From Pseudoalteromonas sp. 0303 (GTDB lineage Bacteria; Pseudomonadota; Gammaproteobacteria; Enterobacterales; Alteromonadaceae): DNA of 64,000 bases. The stretch spans positions 133,787 through 197,786 of the forward strand of contig NZ_JABVXF010000003.1 of NCBI RefSeq assembly GCF_013349995.1, given 5' to 3'. Positions 34,610 to 42,813 of this stretch are shown piece by piece. A program made the position numbers and the translations under genes. The stretch's first letter is position 1, and every line of letters starts with the position of its first letter. Under the pieces are notes generated by a model. The model worked only from the letters and a program-made list of their open reading frames with translations, was not told where the DNA came from and did not search any database.

Positions 34610-34858
34610 TTAATGCGGCTTTTTAGTGCCGTAACGTACCATATCTTTACCGTTTTCATACACTTCACTAGTCACGTAACGGCCAAGTAAAAGTTGATGT
34701 TTATCATCAAGTACCGCAATAAATGGGCGGCCATCACTATTATTGGTTGCAAGGGCAACACCGGTTACATTCTCTAGCCCTAAACCGCCAGTTTCAACTA
34801 GGCGTAAAAATGTTTCTAACTCGTCTAATGTTTCAATTACATCGTTATCGTTAATCAT
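34610..34858 (-). CDS. Hypothetical 82-aa protein
   Basis: Acidic small soluble protein. It starts MINDNDVIETLDELETFLRL and has a beta-rich middle (VALATNNSDGRPFIAVLDD, HQLLLGRYV). No signal peptide or membrane helix, no family recognised. It ends next to a strong terminator, supporting expression. Confidence 0.65.
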   Translation of the reverse strand: MINDNDVIETLDELETFLRLVETGGLGLENVTGVALATNNSDGRPFIAVLDDKHQLLLGRYVTSEVYENGKDMVRYGTKKPH

Positions 34859-35014
34859 CTCAAATACTCAGTGATTGCTAATGGGCGTAGCATAGCAGGA
34901 TTAAAAACAGGGTGCGAATAACAGCCCTTAAAGTAGCTTACTTTTGGACTAAAAATTGACACAACGCTATTCAATTGATGATACTTTCGCTATCGATAGA
35001 GGCTGTGAAGTTTA

Positions 35015-35785
35015 ATGAGTAACCATTTAACGCTCGAATTAATGACCCCAAAGGGCAATCTTGCCGATAGCATACAAGCTATTTGGTATGCCACCGCGCA
35101 CTCTCAAGGAGAGCAATGGCTTGCCTGCGATGGTGCCACAGGGCTTGTGTTTCCTGTTGCTGGTGAAGTTTTACTTGATGACAAGCCGCTTGCTGCCCCT
35201 TATGCAGTGCAAGAAACATCGATTCAGGCATCTAAAGTCACATTTTCACACGATGCACAGTTTTGTGGTATTCGTTTTAACCCAACCGTATTGTCTGAAC
35301 TAAAGCGAAACGCTCACCCACTCCTTGCAGAGCAGTCCCTATGTGAAATTGCACTAGGTCTGCAAAATAATGCCAGCTTAGCCGCGTTTGTTACGCTTAT
35401 TAGCCGCCACTTTACTGATAATAAAAACATTAACCACAGCAACAGGCACTCAAAACACCTAATCCGTAACCTTATAGAGTTAACGCCACTCGAAACTGCC
35501 TACCAACTTGCCCCACTCAGTCAACGCCAGCTCGAAAGGCAAGTTAAGGATCAATGCGGCGTCACCCCTAAGTATTTTGAGCGTATCTACCGAGTAAAAC
35601 TTGCTAAACAAGCAATTAAAGACAACCCTGAAATAAGCTTTGCAGATATTGCACTTGAATGTGGCTTTACCGATCAGCCTCATTTAATCAAAGAATTCAA
35701 AGCAATAATGCACATCACCCCAGCAAAATACCGCAAGTTATTAAAAGACTCTCAAACTAAACAAACAAAGCTTATTTTTCGTTAG
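35015..35785 (+). CDS. AraC family transcriptional regulator
   Basis: The N-terminal half (about 140 aa) is a cupin-like sensor (QAIWYATAHSQGEQW, FCGIRFNP) resembling DUF6597. The C-terminal half is the AraC double helix-turn-helix (LSQRQLERQVKDQCGVTPKYF, ISFADIALECGFTDQPHLIK, ITPAKYRKL). 256 aa, typical. Inducer unknown. Stop overlaps the convergent HTH gene by four bases. Confidence 0.88.
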   Translation: MSNHLTLELMTPKGNLADSIQAIWYATAHSQGEQWLACDGATGLVFPVAGEVLLDDKPLAAPYAVQETSIQASKVTFSHDAQFCGIRFNPTVLSELKRNAHPLLAEQSLCEIALGLQNNASLAAFVTLISRHFTDNKNINHSNRHSKHLIRNLIELTPLETAYQLAPLSQRQLERQVKDQCGVTPKYFERIYRVKLAKQAIKDNPEISFADIALECGFTDQPHLIKEFKAIMHITPAKYRKLLKDSQTKQTKLIFR

Positions 35786-35988
35786 TCATCCTCAAAACGC
35801 AGAATATCACCAGGCTGACAACCTAAGTGCTTACAAATTGCATCTAAGGTCGTAAAGCGCACAGCCTTAGCTCGTCCAGCTCTAAGAACTGATAAGTTTT
35901 GTGGCGTAATACCTATCGCTTCAGCTAATTCTGCAGACTTCATTTTTCGCTTAGCTAACACTACATCTAAATCAATAATAATCGCCAT
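35782..35988 (-). CDS. Small XRE/Cro-type regulator (YozG-like), second copy
   Basis: Sixty-eight residues, one helix-turn-helix with the same layout as the protein at 33462 (LDVVLAKRKMKSAELAEAIG, RAKAVRFTTLDAICKHLG, CQPGDILRFE). About half of the positions are identical between the two. Its ATG shares a base with the stop of the upstream DUF2975-like gene (TAATG). The downstream tail converges on the AraC gene. Likely autoregulates the three-gene operon 37402-35782. Confidence 0.88.
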   Translation of the reverse strand: MAIIIDLDVVLAKRKMKSAELAEAIGITPQNLSVLRAGRAKAVRFTTLDAICKHLGCQPGDILRFEDD

Positions 35989-36545
35989 TAAATCACTAAC
36001 TCTTGCTCTTTTTGTAGCTGCTGCGCTTGACCCATGATCCAACCAATAACATAAATAATTAATCCCATCACTAAGCCTATAATATCAGTATCTTGTATAG
36101 CCACGACCCTTCCGATATCTGATCCTGTTGCCAAGTTAAGAAGAGTTATAAGTAGTGACGGGTAGCACACAACTAGTGCAAATTGCGCCAATAATACGCC
36201 ACCTAACCATTTAAAACATTGTATATTTTCAATAGCGAAGAAGGATCCACGTCGGTAAAGCAAAAATAACCGAATCAAAATTATGTTGATCAGAATAAAC
36301 GGTAGCAATTGCACAAGACCAAGCCATAAAACACTATCAAAACCATGCTCATTTAATGTTTGTGCAACTCCTTGCCAAGAGCCGCTGACTTCAAGACCAA
36401 TCCACATATGCGCACCATTACTTTGTGTAAAACTTAAAACATTACTGTCACTGAAAAGCACAATAATGCTTGTTACTAACAAGCTAATAAGCGTAAAAAA
36501 TAGCAGGCTTAGGATAAACGAACTCATCCAAACAATTTTTTTCAT
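35988..36545 (-). CDS. DUF2975-like membrane protein
   Basis: 185 aa with four hydrophobic helices (VWMSSFILSLLFFTLISLLV, SVLWLGLVQLLPFILINIIL, LLAQFALVVCYPSLLITLL, DIIGLVMGLIIYVIGWIMG) and a charged C-terminus (QAQQLQKEQELVI). DUF2975 proteins usually sit beside a YozG-type regulator, as here. It is overlapped at both ends by its neighbours, so it is the middle gene of an operon. Function unknown. Confidence 0.8.
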   Translation of the reverse strand: MKKIVWMSSFILSLLFFTLISLLVTSIIVLFSDSNVLSFTQSNGAHMWIGLEVSGSWQGVAQTLNEHGFDSVLWLGLVQLLPFILINIILIRLFLLYRRGSFFAIENIQCFKWLGGVLLAQFALVVCYPSLLITLLNLATGSDIGRVVAIQDTDIIGLVMGLIIYVIGWIMGQAQQLQKEQELVI

Positions 36546-37402
36546 GACGATTTACTCAGTGTTATTTGTTTTAGAAGTTGCTCATAATGAGTCGCTAACT
36601 GCTTACCTGTTAACGCATTAGAATGGTGCTTCCCTTTTGCAATGTAAATCTGCTTTTGCTGAGATTTTGCATGTTGATATAGTGACTTAGCTAACTCAGG
36701 TGGAGTTTGAGTGTCTTTTTCACCGGTAATTATTAATAGCGGTGCTTGATAAACTTGTAACGCTTTTAAATTATCGACTTGTTTAATCTCTTCACTAAAC
36801 TCAACACTAACAAACGGTTTAGCAAACCACGGAATTCGTGCTGCTGTCATCTGTTCAACATTTGTCACACTCCCTTCGAGTACCAGAGCATCAACGTTAC
36901 GCTGACTGGCAAGATAACCGGCAATCATACTTCCTAAAGAATGACCATGGATCACCACAGGCAAAGTATTTAGGTCTGATCTGCCTTTTACATAATCAAA
37001 TACCTGTAATGCATCAGCTTGCAGATTAGCTACGCTAGGTACTCCAGAACTAAGCCCATAACCACGATGATCCATCATTAAAATATTAACTTGAAAAGGT
37101 AAAAGTAGCTTGGCAGGTTCCCCACCTGCGGCACTAACGCGAAACTGGTTACCACCGAAGTAAATTACCGTAGCACGAGCATCTGCAACTTTAATAAGGG
37201 TACCCTTAAGTCTAGTACCCTCATCGGTGTTTAAAGTTATCTCCTGCGTTTTGGCGGTGGCATCAACACTTTGTATTTCCTGCATCGTTATTTTTTTATC
37301 CGGATATAAAAAGTGAGATTCCTCAACTTTAATTGTCGTACAACCAGTTAATAACAGCACAATCAGCGAAACCACTGCAATAGAACCAAATTTCATTTTC
37401 AC
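36542..37402 (-). CDS. Alpha/beta-hydrolase lipoprotein
   Basis: Signal peptide with lipobox LTGC (Cys21). The mature enzyme shows YFGGNQFRVSAAGG (oxyanion region), DHRGYGLSSG, the nucleophile elbow GHSLGS, and the acid/histidine elements TGEKDTQTP and KGKHHSN. It belongs to the BEM46/YfhR-like group. First gene of a three-gene operon with the DUF2975-like protein (ATGA overlap) and the HTH regulator. Substrate unknown. Confidence 0.85.
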   Translation of the reverse strand: MKMKFGSIAVVSLIVLLLTGCTTIKVEESHFLYPDKKITMQEIQSVDATAKTQEITLNTDEGTRLKGTLIKVADARATVIYFGGNQFRVSAAGGEPAKLLLPFQVNILMMDHRGYGLSSGVPSVANLQADALQVFDYVKGRSDLNTLPVVIHGHSLGSMIAGYLASQRNVDALVLEGSVTNVEQMTAARIPWFAKPFVSVEFSEEIKQVDNLKALQVYQAPLLIITGEKDTQTPPELAKSLYQHAKSQQKQIYIAKGKHHSNALTGKQLATHYEQLLKQITLSKSS

Positions 37403-37660
37403 GATCCTTCTAGTAAAAAAACTACTATGGCACTAGATAAGTTAAAAAACAAACTAAAATTACCGAAAAACGATAATTAATTATTCAATATCGAACATTA
37501 AAAGCCCTTCATTTGAGAAATAACTTTGATCAAAAGCGCTATCTCCTTTAATTCATTATTTTTCAAATTCTGTGTTGAGCGATTTTATTTGCGCTCGGCA
37601 TTTATCCATAGGATAGTTAACGCAAGCCTACTAAACGTGCTGTAACTAAATAGGATAATC

Positions 37661-38809
37661 ATGAAAAAAGTTTTACTTGCCACCGGCTTAATCGCCTCGT
37701 CATTTACTGCATTTGCAGCCAATTTAACCGTTGAAGAACTGCGTATTGAAAAAGCCAGCAAAGCCATGCCAAAGGTGTTGAGTGCTTTTTCTGATGAAGT
37801 GAACCAATTTGAAAAACAGTGGCAAGCGGCTGCTAGTTATCAGCAAGCAAGTGACCTTATTGATGATTACGCTAAACAATTATGGCGCGATGCCAAAGCG
37901 CGTATAATTAAAACCAACAGCTTCGACGACCGAGAGCTATATTGGGCGCGTTTACTTTCAAGCAAAATTATTCGTACCAGCAAACCCCAGTTTGCAATTA
38001 CCGACAGCGAACAAACCGCGTTATTAACAATGCTCGAAAATGGCAGCCGTGGACGCACCGACCTTGATTACAGTAAAAAAACCGACAAACGCATTTTAAT
38101 TACAGGTTTTGATCCCTTCTTATTAGATAGAAATATTAATCAAAGTAACCCATCCGGTGTTGCAGCATTATTACTTGATGGCCAAGTAATTAATTACAAT
38201 GGCATTAGCGCCGAGATCAATACGGTGATGGTGCCAGTACGCTACGAAGACTTTGACCAAGGTATTATCGAATCATTACTTGCGCCATATTATGCACTTA
38301 ACAATGTCGATATGATTGCCACTATCAGTATGGGCAGCAAAGACTTTGACCTTGAACGCTTTCCGGGTAAACGCCGCAGTGTAACGGCGCCCGATAACGC
38401 CAATATTGTGTATGGCGGCACAGCCACTGCACCGAAAATTTCGAGCCTTAACGACCGCCCTCTTCCGGGCAATGAGTTTGTAACGTTCAGCTTACCAGTT
38501 AAGCAAATGCAACAAGCCAAAGGGCCATTCCCAATCAACGACAATCATAAAGTCGTTACGCTTGAAAAAGCATTTGAGCCAAAATCACTTAAAGAATTAG
38601 AAGGTGCGATTGCAGTAAAAGGCGGTGGCGGCGGCTACTTATCAAATGAAATTTCGTATCGTAGTATTCGCCTACGTGATGAGCTTAATTCAGACATCCC
38701 TACAGGGCATATTCACACCCCACGTATTCAACAATTTGAGCCAGAAACAGAAGCAAAAATTGTTAAGCAAATTAAAGCAATGCTTGAGCAGAGCTTGGTT
38801 GCAATTTAA
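37661..38809 (+). CDS. Secreted pyroglutamyl-peptidase-I-like (C15) protein with Ser at the Cys position
   Basis: Signal peptide MKKVLLATGLIAS...AFA, so it is exported. An N-terminal helical region (residues 20-135) precedes a C15-like fold: RILITGFDPFLLDRNINQSNPSG (N-terminal Pcp motif), MVPVRYEDF, ISMGSKDFDLERF, GGGGYLSNEISYRS and GHIHTP. In cytosolic Pcp the active site has Cys in the equivalent of YLSN (normally FVCN). Here that position is Ser328, with the partner His at 352. So it may be a serine-type variant or catalytically dead. Alone in its operon, ending at a 12-bp hairpin. Confidence 0.75.
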   Translation: MKKVLLATGLIASSFTAFAANLTVEELRIEKASKAMPKVLSAFSDEVNQFEKQWQAAASYQQASDLIDDYAKQLWRDAKARIIKTNSFDDRELYWARLLSSKIIRTSKPQFAITDSEQTALLTMLENGSRGRTDLDYSKKTDKRILITGFDPFLLDRNINQSNPSGVAALLLDGQVINYNGISAEINTVMVPVRYEDFDQGIIESLLAPYYALNNVDMIATISMGSKDFDLERFPGKRRSVTAPDNANIVYGGTATAPKISSLNDRPLPGNEFVTFSLPVKQMQQAKGPFPINDNHKVVTLEKAFEPKSLKELEGAIAVKGGGGGYLSNEISYRSIRLRDELNSDIPTGHIHTPRIQQFEPETEAKIVKQIKAMLEQSLVAI

Positions 38810-38815
38810 AGCGTT

Positions 38816-38845
38816 AAGCTCAGCTATAAAGCAATAGCTGAGCTT
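38816..38845. terminator. 12-bp perfect hairpin between convergent genes
   Basis: AAGCTCAGCTAT (38816-38827) and ATAGCTGAGCTT (38834-38845) with a six-base loop, right after the C15-like gene and touching the GGDEF gene's stop. No T-run. Confidence 0.6.
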
Positions 38846-40449
38846 CACCCTGCAACACAGCAATTGCGGCCTTGCTTTTTCGCTTTATAAAGCGCGTCAT
38901 CTGCTATTTTAAACAAGCTATCTGAATCAAACGCCTCATTAGCAGCTTTACTGGCAACACCTATCGATAAGGTAACATAGCTTAAGTCTGCACTACCTTG
39001 GTGAGTAATGTGAGCTGATTCAACGGCGTTTCGTAGCGTTTCAGCCACTTTGAGTGCCTCCTGCTTATCTGTATTGCTGAGCACAATTACAAATTCTTCG
39101 CCGCCATACCGAGCAACAAAGTGACTGTCTAGATTGGTATTATCTTTAAGAAGATTGGCAACTTCACAAAGCGCTTTGTCACCTTGATCATGTCCATAAT
39201 AGTCATTGTAGAGTTTAAAATGATCGATATCGGCGACAATCATTGAGATAGGCTGCGATGCTAAATCAGTATCGCTGGAAAGCATTGCAAAATGTTTATC
39301 CAATGCCCGACGATTGGCAAGCGTCGTCATTGAATCGGTATTACTAATATGCTTTAACTTCTGGTGGCGCTCTAGTATTTCTGCGCGTTGATTTTCAATC
39401 AAAGTAAATAACTCATTCATATCTCGCCCGAGCTGGTGCAATTCGTTATTGCCAAAATACTCATCCCGAGCACTAAAATTGTTATTACTAATTGCTGAAT
39501 TCACTAATGTATAAAGCTTTCTGAGTGGCCTTAAAACTTGTTCATTTATATATAAATAAAACAAAATAAATACAGAACCAGAGATCAATAAACCGGTAAT
39601 TAAGGAGCTATCAAACAAACTTCGGTCATAAGTACGCTCACGGGATGCAATAGATAGCACAAACAGTAAGTTTCCTGCTTGGTCATTGACTCCTAAGTAA
39701 AGGTGCTGATTATGCTGGCTCGCCTCCATAGCACTCCCCTTTTCACCAAACAATCTAGTTAAGTGCTCTTTATATTTATCCGCATCCTCTGTGCCATAAA
39801 AGCTAATATCATTAGCTAACCCTGGCGTTAGATTTTCGATAAAGCCTTCATCAATAAAGCTCCAAAGCAGTAAAGTACCAACAAATTCGCCTGTGCCATC
39901 AGACCTAGTTACATTGTAAGCAACCGTCACGGCTGGCGTTTTATCTATGGTAATAAACCGGACTTTATGAATTAACTCAGATTGGCTAGTGGTTATATCG
40001 TCAGATAAGATTATTAGGTTGTTTTTTATCAACAAATTGGGGCTTTCTAAAACCGTTGGTGAGTAAGGCCGATAATCACTATTAAAACTGCCACCGCCAA
40101 TTATATTTGCCTGCGTATCATATAAATACCAACCATTTACGTCTAACCGCTGTAGTGCGTCAGCGATAACATAATCACTATTAAACCACTGAGTATCACG
40201 TTGCTGTGCAGCTTCATACATGGTATCCCAAGCTGAACTATCGAAGACCATTTTTGACAACGCATCAAGCTCTTGCTGAAGCTGTGACTCCACGCGCTGA
40301 ATATCAATACGATCATTTTGCTTTGTCATCGCTTCAAATGTTGGCAATATCCAAAAATGCCTGATGATTGTTTGTGCCAACAAAATAGCAAAGCACGCAG
40401 CAGTAAAAGCAAGTAATAAGCGTTTTTTAAGCCTCGCACCAATCACCAT
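38845..40449 (-). CDS. CHASE4-domain diguanylate cyclase
   Basis: Membrane c-di-GMP synthase with an extracytoplasmic sensor: first helix at residues 10-30, a CHASE4-like domain (about 50-270, FDSSAWDTMYEAAQQRDTQW is the CHASE4 hallmark), second helix near 283-303, a HAMP-like linker (EQVLRPLRKLYTLVNSAI), then a GGDEF domain with motif GGEEF at 449-453. The RxxD inhibitory site is absent (LDSH at the position). Third GGDEF gene of this window. It is the last gene before the H-NOX scar, a natural companion since H-NOX often regulates c-di-GMP, but this link is inference. Confidence 0.88.
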   Translation of the reverse strand: MVIGARLKKRLLLAFTAACFAILLAQTIIRHFWILPTFEAMTKQNDRIDIQRVESQLQQELDALSKMVFDSSAWDTMYEAAQQRDTQWFNSDYVIADALQRLDVNGWYLYDTQANIIGGGSFNSDYRPYSPTVLESPNLLIKNNLIILSDDITTSQSELIHKVRFITIDKTPAVTVAYNVTRSDGTGEFVGTLLLWSFIDEGFIENLTPGLANDISFYGTEDADKYKEHLTRLFGEKGSAMEASQHNQHLYLGVNDQAGNLLFVLSIASRERTYDRSLFDSSLITGLLISGSVFILFYLYINEQVLRPLRKLYTLVNSAISNNNFSARDEYFGNNELHQLGRDMNELFTLIENQRAEILERHQKLKHISNTDSMTTLANRRALDKHFAMLSSDTDLASQPISMIVADIDHFKLYNDYYGHDQGDKALCEVANLLKDNTNLDSHFVARYGGEEFVIVLSNTDKQEALKVAETLRNAVESAHITHQGSADLSYVTLSIGVASKAANEAFDSDSLFKIADDALYKAKKQGRNCCVAG

Positions 40450-40641
40450 AAAATACCAAATCCAATAGAATCAAAAATACATTAGTACTAAAAAGTATAA
40501 CCTTGTTTGGTCAGTTTGCTTGCTAGGCTTTAATTTTTCAGCAAATTTGAAACCTTATCCATACTAAAGTTCAACGGTGAAAAATTGTAAAATTTCTCAT
40601 TACATCTAAACTTTTAGTATTGAATTTTGTTGAGCTACTGT

Positions 40642-40739
40642 ATGAAAGGTATCGTCTTTGCTGAGTTTTTAGAAATGGTCGAAAAAACTCTTTTAATTTT
40701 ATTTTGATGGGCTGCCAAATGCCAAAAATGGATGGATAG
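40642..40739 (+). pseudogene. Deletion scar: start of an H-NOX gene joined to a receiver-domain fragment
   Basis: ATG 40642 begins MKGIVFAEFLEMVEK, the conserved N-terminus of haem NO/O2-binding H-NOX proteins, but the frame ends at 40707. In another frame 40692-40739 reads FNFILMGCQMPKMDG, the phosphoacceptor region of a receiver domain (normally LMDCQMP; Asp is Gly here). H-NOX genes often precede a hybrid histidine kinase, so one deletion of perhaps two to three kilobases would explain this. Past it a 43-codon frame (40732-40863, unrecognised) opens. Confidence 0.65.
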
Positions 40740-40882
40740 TTTGATAATTGAAAAACGACACACACAATCGGCAGAGTTTCATCGTTTTAACGGCCATGTG
40801 TTTGTTGTTGCTCCGTACAGCTGGAAAGCTTGTATCCCGCTTTATTGCTTAACTAAGCCCTAAATAACAGAGCCTAGAAACA

Positions 40883-40911
40883 ACAAAGCCACCTTAAGTT
40901 GGTGGCTTTGT
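40883..40911 (-). terminator. Hairpin terminator of the GH43 gene
   Basis: ACAAAGCCACC (40883-40893) and GGTGGCTTTGT (40901-40911), 11-bp perfect stem, seven-base loop, 25 bases after the GH43 stop. Confidence 0.7.
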
Positions 40912-40935
40912 GCTTTATATCTGATTCACAGTAAA

Positions 40936-41937
40936 TTAATACAGTTCAAATAGTGGACGACCATTTTCGTCGTACTTCACTTCCATAACACGAGCGTGGC
41001 GGTTTGGATCGTAAAGCGGATCTTTTACAATCTCTTCAAGTGGACGAGTGTCTGTTTTTGGCACTACACTTGGCTCACCTACAGCGTGCTCATAGTCACG
41101 AGCATGGTAAATACACAGTGGTGTTTCACCATCTTCAGCCACTGTAAAACAGTTATGACCTGGTCCGAAAATGTTCTTTTCAACACTTGTTTCAAGCACA
41201 GGCATACGTGTTTTAGTCCACGAATTACGATCAAGTAAATCGCTGTTTTCATCGGCTTCCATATAGCCCATACAGTAACATGCACCTGTTGCGCTTGCAG
41301 AGAAAGCAATGAAGATTTTACCGTTATTTTTAAGTACTGCCGGGCCTTCGTTTACCCAAAAGTCGACACGTTCCCAATCGTAATCTGGTGTAGTCAGCAT
41401 AAACTGCGCTGTTTTTAACTTAATTGGAGATTCCATCTCAGCTAAATACAGGTTTGATGCTGCAAATTGACCGCCGGTTTTCTCTGCCCAGCAGAAGTAA
41501 CGCTTACCGTTATTTTCAAAAATGGTGGCATCTAAAGAAAAATCAGTGAACGACTTTTCGTCGCCCTCAGCCGCTTGCATCATGCCAAGCTCAACCCACT
41601 CATCATTTAGCGGATCTTGGCCTTTACACTCAAGCACATACGGACGTAATGCCCAAATATCATCTTCTTCACTGGCAGCAAAGTAGATATACCATTTGCC
41701 ATCGAGGTAATGAATTTCAGGTGCCCAGATATGACGGCTCATCGGGCCGCTGTCATGTTTAAACCAAATATCAAAGGTTTCAGCGTCTTTTAAGCCCTCT
41801 AATGTCGCAGACTTACGAAGTTCAATGCGGTCATAAGTTGGTACAGAACCTGTAAAATAATAAAAACCATCGCTGTGCTTATGCACAAATGGATCGGCGC
41901 GCTGCTCTACTAACGGACTATTTGTTTGTAATGTCAT
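40936..41937 (-). CDS. Glycoside hydrolase family 43 protein
   Basis: Five-bladed beta-propeller glycosidase acting on arabinose- or xylose-containing plant or algal glycans. Expected catalytic residues are Asp15 (RADPFV, general base), Asp136 (SLDATIF, pKa modulator) and Glu197 (VNEGPAV, general acid). There is no signal peptide, so it is cytoplasmic and probably acts on imported oligosaccharides. At 333 aa it is a single-domain form. No transporter or other carbohydrate gene is adjacent, and the exact linkage is not predictable. Confidence 0.87.
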   Translation of the reverse strand: MTLQTNSPLVEQRADPFVHKHSDGFYYFTGSVPTYDRIELRKSATLEGLKDAETFDIWFKHDSGPMSRHIWAPEIHYLDGKWYIYFAASEEDDIWALRPYVLECKGQDPLNDEWVELGMMQAAEGDEKSFTDFSLDATIFENNGKRYFCWAEKTGGQFAASNLYLAEMESPIKLKTAQFMLTTPDYDWERVDFWVNEGPAVLKNNGKIFIAFSASATGACYCMGYMEADENSDLLDRNSWTKTRMPVLETSVEKNIFGPGHNCFTVAEDGETPLCIYHARDYEHAVGEPSVVPKTDTRPLEEIVKDPLYDPNRHARVMEVKYDENGRPLFELY

Positions 41938-42242
41938 CTTGAAACCTGATCGTTAAATTTTAATTTGTATTATTTTATTACTTTTAAATAAGAACACAAA
42001 TATAACATCATTTTTAACAGACAGTGAAAAGAAATGTAAGGATAAGCTATAAGCTGCCCAAGTTTTATTGGCGAAAGTTAAGGAATAGCATTAAAAGAAA
42101 TAGGTTTAACATGGAGCAGCAAGCTTAAGGTTTCTGAATTAAAGTTTAAACCTCTAACTTGCTTGAATATAAAGGGGCTCCCCATCCACTTTGATTAACC
42201 TAACCCAAAGCCTCCTTATGTAGGCTTATTTGTAAGGCATTA
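41938..42242. other. 305-bp spacer, no gene seen
   Basis: AT-rich at the GH43 side (promoter). Near 42210-42233 a short AAGCCT/AGGCTT hairpin may be a weak terminator for the Kelch remnant. Nothing else is recognisable. Confidence 0.4.
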
Positions 42243-42719
42243 TCATAAGTTTTTACCTATCATCACTTGTGCATTATTAACTTCACGGCTCGTTTCAGAA
42301 AGCCCTACCTTTGTGGCACCACCCACTAGCCAAATTTGGCCTTTTAACGTAACGGCTCCTAAACCGTGACGAGGTGTTTGCCATTCGAAAGTTTTTCGCC
42401 ATTGCTGCTTGGTTAAATCATAACTAAAAACCTCACGGTCAACTCCTTGGCTATGTTCACCACCAAAGACAGTGATAGCATTATCAATAACCGCTGCGGC
42501 ATGCCCTGCTCGTGCTTTAGGGAGTGCTGCATGTGCTTGCCAAGTGTCTTTTTCGGGTAGGTATTCGAGCATGTCAGTGATAGGCTCGCCGCCAACGGTT
42601 CTGCCACCTAACACAAACCAACGGCCGTTTACTTGTGCACTTGCCGCACTGTTTCTAGCCGAAGGTAAGGGTGCAGCTTCTGTAAATGTGAAGTTGTTAG
42701 GATCAAAAACTAAATGCGC
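42243..42719 (-). pseudogene. Kelch-repeat protein missing its N-terminal half
   Basis: About 155 residues of Kelch motifs are intact (PLPSARNSAASAQVNGRWFV, LGGRTVGGEPITD, ALPKARAGHAAAVIDNAITV, GGEHSQGVDREVFSYD, WQTPRHGLGAVTLKGQIWLV). A functional propeller needs about six blades; only three or so remain. The frame opens upstream only into unrelated sequence (MFCYNISIKCHLGI), which overlaps the Zur-box-like promoter of the divergent gene. Thus the 5' part was deleted together with its signal peptide and promoter. Confidence 0.75.
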
Positions 42720-42756
42720 TCGAACAACGATTACTATTCCTAAATGACACTTTATT

Positions 42757-42771
42757 GATATATTATAACAA
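42757..42771. promoter_or_regulatory. Zur-box-like operator
   Basis: TGATATATTATAACA; its reverse complement TGTTATAATATATCA fits the Zur core GTTATANTATAAC with one mismatch. It sits 43 bp upstream of the COG0523 GTPase start, in promoter position. A Zur-controlled COG0523/DUF1826 pair fits what is known of zinc-starvation genes. Confidence 0.65.
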
Positions 42772-42813
42772 AACATTCAGCAATTTTGTTTAATCTAATT
42801 AAGGGTCACTACT

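Larger units (their letters stand above)
40450..40935. other. Spacer of 486 bp holding the H-NOX scar
   Basis: Apart from the scar (40642-40739), a 43-codon unrecognised frame and a hairpin at 40883-40911, no gene is visible. The first 190 bp are the promoter side of the CHASE4 gene and AT-rich. Confidence 0.5.

Noticed and set aside
40732..40863. Open frame of 43 codons after the H-NOX scar
   Set aside because: No ribosome site or recognisable motif; possibly more remnant sequence.
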